Below are positions 35,048-41,880 of a DNA stretch of 49,685 bases, in pieces (the stretch's first letter is position 1; every line of letters starts with the position of its first letter). The DNA comes from Candidatus Eiseniibacteriota bacterium (GTDB lineage: Bacteria; Eisenbacteria; RBG-16-71-46): positions 1 to 49,685 of the forward strand of contig JADJLL010000035.1 of assembly GCA_016710095.1 (NCBI GenBank), given 5' to 3'. The notes beneath the pieces were generated by a model, which ran no database searches, was not told where the DNA came from, and saw only the letters and a list, made by a program, of their open reading frames with translations. Made by a program: the position numbers and the translations under genes.

Positions 35048-35069
35048 GCACTGGACGCGGGTCCAGTGC
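35048..35069. repeat. Inverted repeat between copies 1 and 2
   Basis: GCACTGGAC-GCGG-GTCCAGTGC, a perfect 9-bp inverted repeat 34 bases before the -35 box of copy 2: a candidate operator. No gene is supported in 34788-35209. Confidence 0.5.
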
Positions 35070-35102
35070 ATCTTGCAACTCACCATTTCTCTTACTTTTC
35101 CC

Positions 35103-35133
35103 TTGATGCGTCGGCACCGGAGCGTGCTAGACT
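35103..35133 (+). promoter_or_regulatory. Candidate promoter of secreted copy 2
   Basis: TTGATG (35103-35108), a 19-base spacer and TAGACT (35128-35133) in a CTAGACTTTTCTTC context almost the same as CTAGACTTTTTCTC at 33022. The leader is about 70 bases and ends in GGGAGG at 35198-35203. Confidence 0.5.
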
Positions 35134-35209
35134 TTTCTTCAGCACGACATCCCCTGATGCCCATCACGGAGCATCAAAAAATCCCCCGTAGCAGTTTGGG
35201 AGGCAAACA

Positions 35210-35935
35210 ATGAAGCAGACGCTACTTCTCAGCGCTGCACTGCTTGCTCTGTCGGCTTCGATTGCCTCGGCGGCTGGCCTGAACCTCAGCTGGTCGGCTT
35301 GCGGCGCCTCTGGTCTCGCGAACAAGACCTTCGCGTGCAACGTGAACACGGGCGCGGCGGAGATGATGGTCGCCTCCTACGTGGCTCCCGCGGGCTCGCA
35401 GGGCATCACGGGTATGGAAGCGGTCATCGACCTTCAGTCCTCGACGGCGTCGCTGCCGGCGTGGTGGCAGTTCAAGAACGTCGGTGCTTGCCGTCAGACC
35501 GCTCTCGCCGTGGCTCCGAACGGTGCCGCGTGCGACGGTGACTACTGGGCTGGCCAGGCTTCTGGCGGTGTCACTGCCTACATCACGCCGTACGCTGCTG
35601 CCGCCAACCGCGCTCGTCTGCTGATCATCTACGCTGTGCCGAGCACCCTCGCGGCGCCGGTCGACGCGGACGTCGAGTACTTCGCGTTCACGGCTTCCGT
35701 CAGCCACGCGAAGACGGTCGGCTCCGGCTCGTGCGCCGGCTGCGCGGATCCCGTCTGCATCGTGCTGAACGAAATCAAGCTGACGCAGTCCGTCGGTGTC
35801 GGCGACTACCGCATCCAGAACGCTGCCGCGCGCAACTTCGTGACCTGGCAGGGTGGCGTCGTCACGGGTGGTTGCCCGGCCGTCGTCCCGACCCAGAACC
35901 GCACGTGGGGCGCCGTCAAGTCGCTCTACCGGTAG
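35210..35935 (+). CDS. Tandem secreted eight-cysteine protein, copy 2, with WG-x-x-K-S-LYR tail
   Basis: 241 residues from ATG 35210. Signal peptide MKQTLLLSAALLALSASIAS, mature start near AAGLNLSWSACG. All eight cysteines of copy 1 are kept, with blocks ITGMEAVIDLQSSTASLPAW, CDGDYWAGQASGGVTAYITP and VCIVLNEIKLTQSVGVGDYR. It ends NRTWGAVKSLYR. Compared with copy 1 most changes are conservative, and many DNA blocks are identical, so duplication is recent or gene conversion continues. It has its own promoter and terminator, so it can be expressed independently of copies 1 and 3. Codon use is again rich in GCT, GGT and TCT. Function unknown. Confidence 0.82.
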   Translation: MKQTLLLSAALLALSASIASAAGLNLSWSACGASGLANKTFACNVNTGAAEMMVASYVAPAGSQGITGMEAVIDLQSSTASLPAWWQFKNVGACRQTALAVAPNGAACDGDYWAGQASGGVTAYITPYAAAANRARLLIIYAVPSTLAAPVDADVEYFAFTASVSHAKTVGSGSCAGCADPVCIVLNEIKLTQSVGVGDYRIQNAAARNFVTWQGGVVTGGCPAVVPTQNRTWGAVKSLYR

Positions 35936-35962
35936 TTCACTGCTCGCAAGAGCGGAGTTTCG

Positions 35963-35999
35963 CGAGGTGGCCATCGAAAGATGGCCACCTCGTTTTTTT
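35963..35999 (+). terminator. Strong rho-independent terminator after copy 2
   Basis: A 13-bp stem CGAGGTGGCCATC / GATGGCCACCTCG with a GAAA tetraloop and seven T. Confidence 0.95.
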
Positions 36000-36139
36000 C
36001 TTACGGCAAACCCGCGCTGTTCTCTCACAAATGAATGAAGCTGCGGCGCCTGCGGCGGCAATTCCGATCAAGCCGTGATGCCGACGGGCCGAGAAACCAC
36101 CCACGCGCTCGGCATTCCTCCTCGCGACAAACTTTCCCC

Positions 36140-36167
36140 TTGCGATTCGCGCCGATCCGCATACCCT
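36140..36167 (+). promoter_or_regulatory. Weak candidate promoter of secreted copy 3
   Basis: TTGCGA (36140-36145), a 16-base spacer and TACCCT (36162-36167), giving a leader of about 130 bases. No gene is supported in 36000-36307. Confidence 0.3.
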
Positions 36168-36307
36168 GTGCGTGACTCTGGAGGCCCGGAACGATTCGCC
36201 TGCGCGCTTCGTGTTCGAGGCGCCTCGTGACGAGTTCTCGACGCACGCTTGGCCGCGGTCTCTACACCTTTGAAAGTTTCGCCCCAAGGAAAGGGAGGTT
36301 CTTCGTG

Positions 36308-37036
36308 ATGAGCAAATGGCTTCGACTGCTGACTGTGACGGCGGCTTTCATGCTGGTCGCCTCTGCCGCGTCTGCTGCTGCCGGTATCAACCTGAGCTGG
36401 ACCGCTTGCGGTGCCGCGGGCGTGTCTGCGAAGACGTTCGCCTGCAACGTCAACACGGGTGCCGCTGAGCTGATGGTCGCTTCCTACGTCGCTCCGGCCG
36501 GTACGTCCGGCATCACGGGCATGGAAGCCGTGATCGACATCCAGTCCTCGACGCCGACCATGCCGGACTGGTGGCTGTTCAAGAACGCCGGCTCGTGCCG
36601 TCAGACGGCGCTTGCGGTTGCTCCGAACGGCGCGGCTTGCGACGGTGACTACTGGGCCGGTCAGGCCTCCGGCGGCGTCACGGCGTACATCACGCCCTAC
36701 CTGTCCGCGACGAACCGCGCTCGCCTCCTGATCATCTACGCCGTCCCCAGCACCATTGCGGCGCCGGTGGATGCGGATGTCGAGTACTTCGCGTTCACGG
36801 CTTCGGTCAGCCACGCGAAGACGGTCGGCACGGGCGCTTGCGCTGGTTGCGAGACGCCGATGTGCATCGTGCTGAACGAGATCAAGCTCACGCAGGGCGT
36901 CGGTATCGGTGACTACCGCATCTCGGACGCTGCCGCGAGCAAGATCCTCACGTGGCAGGGCGAGTCGGCTGCGAACTGCCTGACGGTGCCGGTGAAGAAC
37001 CGTACGTGGGGCGCGGTCAAGTCGCTGTACCGGTAG
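36308..37036 (+). CDS. Tandem secreted eight-cysteine protein, copy 3, with WG-x-x-K-S-LYR tail
   Basis: 242 residues from ATG 36308 (GGGAGG at 36293-36298; GTG 36305 is also possible). Signal peptide KWLRLLTVTAAFMLVASAAS differs from copies 1 and 2, while the mature domain matches: SWTACGAAG, FACNVNTGAAELMVASYVAP, ITGMEAVIDIQSSTPTMPDW, CDGDYWAGQASGGVTAYITP and MCIVLNEIKLTQGVGIGDYR. Eight cysteines are present. It ends NRTWGAVKSLYR, the same ten residues as copy 2. The signal peptide differing while the mature region is conserved suggests selection or conversion on the mature part. A terminator overlaps the approach to copy 4. Confidence 0.82.
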   Translation: MSKWLRLLTVTAAFMLVASAASAAAGINLSWTACGAAGVSAKTFACNVNTGAAELMVASYVAPAGTSGITGMEAVIDIQSSTPTMPDWWLFKNAGSCRQTALAVAPNGAACDGDYWAGQASGGVTAYITPYLSATNRARLLIIYAVPSTIAAPVDADVEYFAFTASVSHAKTVGTGACAGCETPMCIVLNEIKLTQGVGIGDYRISDAAASKILTWQGESAANCLTVPVKNRTWGAVKSLYR

Positions 37037-37062
37037 TCTTCGCAGGATTCGGCTTCAAGGAT

Positions 37063-37095
37063 CGGGGCGTCCGCCATGCGGGCGCCCCGCTTTCT
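37063..37095 (+). terminator. Terminator after copy 3
   Basis: A 12-bp stem CGGGGCGTCCGC / GCGGGCGCCCCG (one G-U) with loop CAT, followed by CTTTCT. The next gene's ribosome binding site begins just after it, so read-through may feed copies 4 and 5. Confidence 0.8.
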
Positions 37096-37109
37096 ATTCC
37101 GGAGGTCTC

Positions 37110-37844
37110 ATGCGTTGGGGGCGAGTGCTCGCCGCGAGCCTGGTGTTGCTTGTCTGCTTCTCGAGCGCGCATGCCGCAGGCCTTCGGCTGTCGTGGGAAG
37201 AATGTCCGGAGGGCAACGGCCAGACCCTGAAGCAGTCCAGCTGCAATGCACAGTTCGCGATCGAGTCGCTCGTGTCGTCGATGGAGCTCTCCGCTCCCGT
37301 GGACAGCGTGATCGGGATGGAAATCGTGATCGATCTCGTGAGCGACAGCGCGACGCTGCCCGACTGGTGGCGATACGAACCGGGCGGCTGCAACGCCGGC
37401 ACGATGAGCGCGAGCGGCGACTTCTCCGCGCTCGGCGCCTGCGGGATTCCGTGGAACTCGACCGCCACCGGGCTGGTACAGGCGTGGTGGGGCGGGCAGC
37501 CGCGGGGCGGTGCGAACCAGGCACGGCTCATTTTCACGGTCTTCGTCTCTCCGACACAGAAGGTCTCGCTCGACGCGGCGACGCCCTACTACGCGGGTAT
37601 CGTGCGATTGACGCACTCGCGTTCGAGCGGCGCCAACGCGTGCGCGGGTTGCACCGTTCCTGTGTGTCTCGTACTGAACTCCGTTCAACTCCTGCGGCTG
37701 CCCGGCGCTTCGGTCGAAGCGGTGCAGGTCGTCAACTCGGGCGGAACCGGCAACTGGGCCTCGTGGCAGGGCACGACGGCGGACTGCAACCTGGTCCCGG
37801 TGCGCAATCGCACCTGGGGCGCCATCAAGAGCAGCTATCGATGA
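37110..37844 (+). CDS. Diverged secreted eight-cysteine protein, copy 4, with WG-x-x-K-S-SYR tail
   Basis: 244 residues from ATG 37110 with GGAGG upstream. Signal peptide RVLAASLVLLVCFSSAHA. It keeps the eight-cysteine plan (EEC, SSC, GGC, GAC, NAC-AGC, PVC, ADC) and the blocks VIGMEIVIDLVSDSATLPDW, NQARLIFTVFV, NACAGCTVPVCLVLNSVQLL and NWASWQG, but most other positions differ. It ends NRTWGAIKSSYR. Third-position base use returns to the GC-rich norm, in contrast to copies 1-3, suggesting lower expression. It overlaps copy 5 by ATGA and is probably co-translated with it. Confidence 0.8.
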   Translation: MRWGRVLAASLVLLVCFSSAHAAGLRLSWEECPEGNGQTLKQSSCNAQFAIESLVSSMELSAPVDSVIGMEIVIDLVSDSATLPDWWRYEPGGCNAGTMSASGDFSALGACGIPWNSTATGLVQAWWGGQPRGGANQARLIFTVFVSPTQKVSLDAATPYYAGIVRLTHSRSSGANACAGCTVPVCLVLNSVQLLRLPGASVEAVQVVNSGGTGNWASWQGTTADCNLVPVRNRTWGAIKSSYR

Positions 37845-38767
37845 GGATCGAAATGACCGTCCGTTCCGTCGCCGTCTGTGCGCTGGTCCTCGGCGCCATC
37901 CTGATCCAGTCGTGCGCGCATGCCGGCGGCACCGAACGTGGCGCCGCCGCGCCGCCGTCCGCCGTGCGCACGGACTCTTCGGGCGTCCCACATGCCGTCC
38001 CCGCCGATTCGGTCGCGGCCCGCCGCGCCTTCGGCGCCTGCGGCCCCCGCGTGCGGCCCATGGTGGAACTGCTCACGGAAGCCGACAGCGTCGTGCGTGC
38101 GCGCGGCGGGGCACATGCGGAACACGCGCGACTGCTCCTGAGCTGGCGGGCTCCGTGGGGGCAGCCCCGCGCGACGACCACGCTGATGCCCGCGCTCCGC
38201 GACACGAACGGCGCGGACACGCTCTACCTCTGCATGCGGCCGGGTCGCACGAGCCCGACGTTCAATGGCTTCATGGCGACGCTGGAGTTCCGCTGCGCGC
38301 CGGGTGACACGCTCGGCGCCTTCTGGGCATTCGAGCGCACGGGCGCCAATGCCGGAGCGCTGGGCGTCCAGTTCGGCCCCGAGCCCGAGTTCCCCTGCCC
38401 TCAGCCGTGGGTGACCGCGGGCGTGGGGCGGCCCGCGTGGACGCACACGCCGACCGGTGGGCAGCTTCGGCTCGTGTTCGCCGTGCCCTACACGCAGGCG
38501 GGGCCGGTGGACTCCGCGGGCGTGTACGCGCTCGCTCGCGTGCTCATTCGCCACAATCGCGCCCGCCTGAGCGGTAGCGCGCAGCCGATGTGCATCGAGT
38601 GGACGGAGTCGTCGCTCGCGTTCGCGCTGAAGGACGAACCCATCGTCCGGCAGGGCGAACGCTTCGTCTCGTGGAACTCTCCGCGCGGCGCCGTGTGCGA
38701 CTCGTGGCGCAATGCGGCCAGGCCCGAGTCCTGGAAGCCGGCGGCGAAGCGGCGGACGTCTCGCTGA
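37841..38767 (+). CDS. Lipoprotein, distant member of the eight-cysteine family without a recognisable tail
   Basis: 308 residues from ATG 37841 (ATG 37853 is a possible alternative). The N-terminus has a type II signal with lipobox I-Q-S-C (LVLGAILIQSCAHAGG), so the mature protein should be lipid-anchored. Family traces are FNGFMATLEFRCAPGDTLG (matching the G-M-E-A-V-I block), GQLRLVFAVPYTQAGPVDSA (matching LLIIYAVPSTLAAPVDA), QPMCIEWTESSLAF and RFVSWNSPRGAVC. The C-terminus ESWKPAAKRRTSR keeps W, K and the final R but not the full T-W-G-x-x-K motif. Lipid anchoring in place of the tail fits the idea that the tail is an anchoring signal; this is inference. Last gene of the tandem cluster. 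Confidence 0.72.
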   Translation: MRIEMTVRSVAVCALVLGAILIQSCAHAGGTERGAAAPPSAVRTDSSGVPHAVPADSVAARRAFGACGPRVRPMVELLTEADSVVRARGGAHAEHARLLLSWRAPWGQPRATTTLMPALRDTNGADTLYLCMRPGRTSPTFNGFMATLEFRCAPGDTLGAFWAFERTGANAGALGVQFGPEPEFPCPQPWVTAGVGRPAWTHTPTGGQLRLVFAVPYTQAGPVDSAGVYALARVLIRHNRARLSGSAQPMCIEWTESSLAFALKDEPIVRQGERFVSWNSPRGAVCDSWRNAARPESWKPAAKRRTSR

Positions 38768-38788
38768 GCCCTCGCGCCCCGAAACGAG

Positions 38789-38827
38789 AAACCGGCGGTC
38801 CTTCCCGTGGGGAGGGACCGCCGGTTT
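38789..38827. terminator. Bidirectional terminator between convergent genes
   Basis: AAACCGGCGGTCC ... GGACCGCCGGTTT with an inner TTCCC/GGGAG pairing around GTG. It serves both the lipoprotein gene (+) and the parvulin gene (-), whose stop is at 38853. Confidence 0.8.
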
Positions 38828-38852
38828 GTTCGTCGCGGCTCGAACGGCGCCG

Positions 38853-40679
38853 CTACTGCGAGTCGAGCGTCGGGTCCACGAGCTTGATGCGCATCACGAG
38901 CTCGGGGTGGGACTCGATCTTGTAGCGCTTGCTCAGCCGATCGATCATCGCGTTGAGCATCTGCTCGGCACGGATGTTCTGCAGCGACTCGTCGACCAGG
39001 CCTTCGACCTGCTCGTAGGGAAGCAGGTGGCCGGGATCGAACGCGAGCGACTGGAGGATCACGTAGTCACCGTCGCGGTCCGGGCCCTCGATCGAGACCT
39101 GCCCGGGGCGCAGCTCCTCGAACAGGAGCTTGTGATACGCGCCGTGCTCCGCCTCGGTTCGCACCTGGATCGAGCCGCGGTGAATGCCGGCCAGCGAGTC
39201 GGCGAGGAGGATCGAGCGCGCGGACTCACCGCCCCGTAACCGCGCCGCGAGCGAGTCCGCTCCCGGCTTGGAGGTCGCGGTGAACGCCGCGAACGTGACC
39301 GGGGGTACGTGGTGAAGTCGGCCGGACGATCCTTGTAGTACTTCTGGCGATCGGCCTTCGACACCCAGACACGTGATTCGACGCTGTCGCCGTACATGTG
39401 CTTCACGAGCAGCTCTTCGCGCTTCTGGGCGATCATGCGCTGCACGAACGGATCCTGATCGAGTCCCTTCTCGACCGCGTACTGGGCCATGTACGGCTCC
39501 AGCACCAGCGCGTCGATCTGGGCCTGCACCGCTTCGGGCGTGCTCATGGGCGGGCGCGAGACGGGCGTGATGTCCGTGTACGCGTGCAGCACGGTGGACA
39601 GCGTCAGGCGCCCGCCGTCCTTCCAGGTCGCGAGCACGCGGCTGGTGTCCTCCGGCGCGAACGCGGGCACGGTGTCCACCACCGACATCTCGGGCGAACC
39701 CTGATGACCCATGTTCATCGAGAGGTTGGACTTGCTGCCGAAGTGCGTGCTGACCCACCGCACCGCCGTCGTGTCGTAGGCCATGCCGATGCGCGCGCGA
39801 AGGATCGCCTGGATCGCTTCCGCGCGTTCGGACGTGCGCAGGCTCAGGATCGTCATGCGCAGCATCGTGCGCACGGCGTGGTACTCGGGAGCGTCCGATT
39901 GCGGACGGCGCTCGACGGACTGGAACAGCCGCCAGTGCTGGCGGTCCGGAATCGGCTGCGAGATCGCACCGGCCGCGAGCGGGTACGCGAGCAGGGCGAC
40001 GTCCGGGGACAGCGCGGACTGCTCGACCCAGCCGAGGTCGGACTTGCCGCCGCCGATGTCGTAACGGGCGAAGGCGGCGTCCCAGGTCAGCTTGCGCGCG
40101 GTGATCTGGTCGCGAACCTTGGCCGCGGTGGCGCGGTCGGCGAACAGGATCTGGCGGAAGTGCTGGGTGTACTTCTGCGTCTCGTAGAACGCGCGGATCT
40201 CCGGCTCTTCCACGCGCACGGAGTCGATCACGTAGTGCTGGTACACGGCGTTCGAGAGCGTGCGCTGCGTGTGCGTGCGCAGGGCGAGCCGATCCTCGAA
40301 TCCGGAACTCGCGGCCGGAGGACAACGCGGCCAGCCCGAGCACGTTCTTGTGGATCAGGCTCTTCAGGAACGCCAGCCGGCCCGTGCTGTCCGGCGCGGG
40401 GCGATACTCGGGGTACTGCGCGAAGTAGGCGTCGACGAAATCCACCGCGCGGATCACGCGTGTGTCGACGCGCGCGATCACCGCCGAGTCGGGCAGGAAC
40501 TGTCCCACGTCACGGACGCCGTTGATGAACTCGGGCGTGCGGCCGCCGGCTTCCGGGTTCGCGGGCTTCGCCGCCGCGGGGGGAGGAGTCTTGGGGACGT
40601 AGGGCTTCGGCCGGGTCTGCGCGGCCGCCGGAAGGGCGACCAGTGCGAGACCGAGCGAAAGCAGCGAAACGAGCTTCAT
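38853..40679 (-). CDS. SurA/PpiC-type parvulin peptidyl-prolyl isomerase (two frameshifts)
   Basis: About 608 residues from ATG at 40677-40679 (GAGGAGG upstream). Signal peptide KLVSLLSLGLALVALPAAAQ, then a SurA-like N-terminal helical part (SAVIARVDTRVIRAVDFVDA). A parvulin domain lies near HFRQILFADRATAAKVRDQI ... GGGKSDLGWVEQSALSP ... HWRLFQSVERR, and a further SurA-type helical/PPIase segment ends KIESHPELVMRIKLVDPT. The frame shifts +1 at about 40302-40304 (extra C in TTCCGG on the minus strand) and -1 in five plus-strand G at 39301-39305; the two cancel. It would assist folding of outer-membrane or secreted proteins in the periplasm. It is the last gene of a minus-strand set with the hydrolase and a second SurA-like gene. 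Confidence 0.82.
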   Translation of the reverse strand: MKLVSLLSLGLALVALPAAAQTRPKPYVPKTPPPAAAKPANPEAGGRTPEFINGVRDVGQFLPDSAVIARVDTRVIRAVDFVDAYFAQYPEYRPAPDSTGRLAFLKSLIHKNVLGLAALSSGREFRIRGSARPAHAHAAHALERRVPALRDRLRARGRAGDPRVLRDAEVHPALPPDPVRRPRHRGQGSRPDHRAQADLGRRLRPLRHRRRQVRPRLGRAVRAVPGRRPARVPARGRCDLAADSGPPALAAVPVRRAPSAIGRSRVPRRAHDAAHDDPEPAHVRTRGSDPGDPSRAHRHGLRHDGGAVGQHALRQQVQPLDEHGSSGFARDVGGGHRARVRAGGHQPRARDLEGRRAPDAVHRAARVHGHHARLAPAHEHARSGAGPDRRAGAGAVHGPVRGREGTRSGSVRAAHDRPEARRAAREAHVRRQRRITCLGVEGRSPEVLQGSSGRLHHVPPVTFAAFTATSKPGADSLAARLRGGESARSILLADSLAGIHRGSIQVRTEAEHGAYHKLLFEELRPGQVSIEGPDRDGDYVILQSLAFDPGHLLPYEQVEGLVDESLQNIRAEQMLNAMIDRLSKRYKIESHPELVMRIKLVDPTLDSQ

Positions 40680-40718
40680 GGATCCTCCTCGAATTGCCAC
40701 GGATTCGGTCCTCATGGG

Positions 40719-41880
40719 TCAGTGACTCAAGCGAGCGCGAAGAAAAAGCATGCCCTTGGTGCGGATGCTGCCGGGCGGCAACTCGTGACCGCGCCCTGCG
40801 AAATAGTGCGCCTCGACCGGCGTGCCCGCGGCGAGCAGCGCGGCCTCGAAAGCGTGCGCGGTGGCGGCGGGCGCGATCGGATCGTCCTCACCGTGGAACA
40901 ACACCACCGGGGTACGGATGCGCTTCGCGCTCGCCAGGAGCGAGCGCGTCTTCCAGCGGGCGCTGTCCGCACCCGCTTCGGCGGAGATCTCGGCGCGCAG
41001 CTCGGGAGAGCCCGCTCGCCACGCCGCGGCGAGGTCGTACGTCGCGCCCTCGAGCACGACCGCCTTGAGTTCGGGATGGGCCGCGGCCAACAGCGCGGCC
41101 GCCGTGGCGCCGCGCGACTGTCCCCAGACCGCGAGCCGGGCGGGATCCACGCCGGGCAGGTGCGCGAGCTTGCGGAGCGCGACCTCGAGCGCCGCCTGCG
41201 TCGCCGGGCCACACCAGTCCGAAGGTCCGCTGGAGGCGCCGGAACCCGGCATGCTCACGAGCACGACCGCGTATCCGCGCTGCTGCAGGAAACGTGCGAC
41301 CTCGAGCTTGCGCCGGGCGTGCGAGTACTCGTCGTGCACGAACAGCACGCCGGGCGTCTTGCCCTCCGCGTTGCCGGGCGCGAGGCAGACGAGTTCCACC
41401 TTGCCCTTGCCCGCGGGCTCGATCGTCGAAGGGTACGCCGCGTGGAACGGGCCGGGCAGCAGCTCGGTCGTCGCCGTGAGCGCGGGCAGCGCGCCCTCGA
41501 CGCCGGAGGTGTGTCCGTACATCCGCAACGTCACGCGGCCGGTCTCGAAGCGCGACGGCACGAGATAGGTGGCCGTCTGGCTCTCGCCGCCCGAAATGGG
41601 AAGGATGCCCTTGAGGAGCGCGTCGAGCCGCTCGGTGAACTGGCGCGGCCCCCTTGCGCGCGGCGGGATCGCGATCCTCGAAGTCCGCGAAGAAGCTGTC
41701 CGGGAAGAAGCCGGTCTCCATGGGATTGCGCAGCACGTAGTCGATCGCCCAGACGAGTTCCCCGTCCGCGCGCGCGGTGTCCTGCGCGGTCATCGTCGGC
41801 GTACCGCCGGCGCCCTGCGCGGCGCCCGCGAAGGCCAACGAGAGGGCGAGTGCCCAGCCCGGCACGGCGAAGCGCTTCAT
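40719..41880 (-). CDS. Exported alpha/beta hydrolase (one frameshift)
   Basis: About 386 residues from ATG at 41878-41880, with a signal peptide (RFAVPGWALALSLAFAGAAQ). After DFEDRDPAARKG the frame breaks in a run of five C at 41649-41653 (plus strand); removing one base gives RQFTERLDALLKG and the hydrolase core. The core shows KTPGVLFVHDEYSHARRKLE, the nucleophile elbow VWGQSRGATAA, the acid in LFHGEDDPIAP and His in AGRGHELPPG. This is the dienelactone-hydrolase/prolyl-oligopeptidase-like group; the substrate is unknown and could be an ester or peptide in the periplasm. ATGA overlap with the upstream SurA-like gene implies co-expression with the chaperones. Confidence 0.8.
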
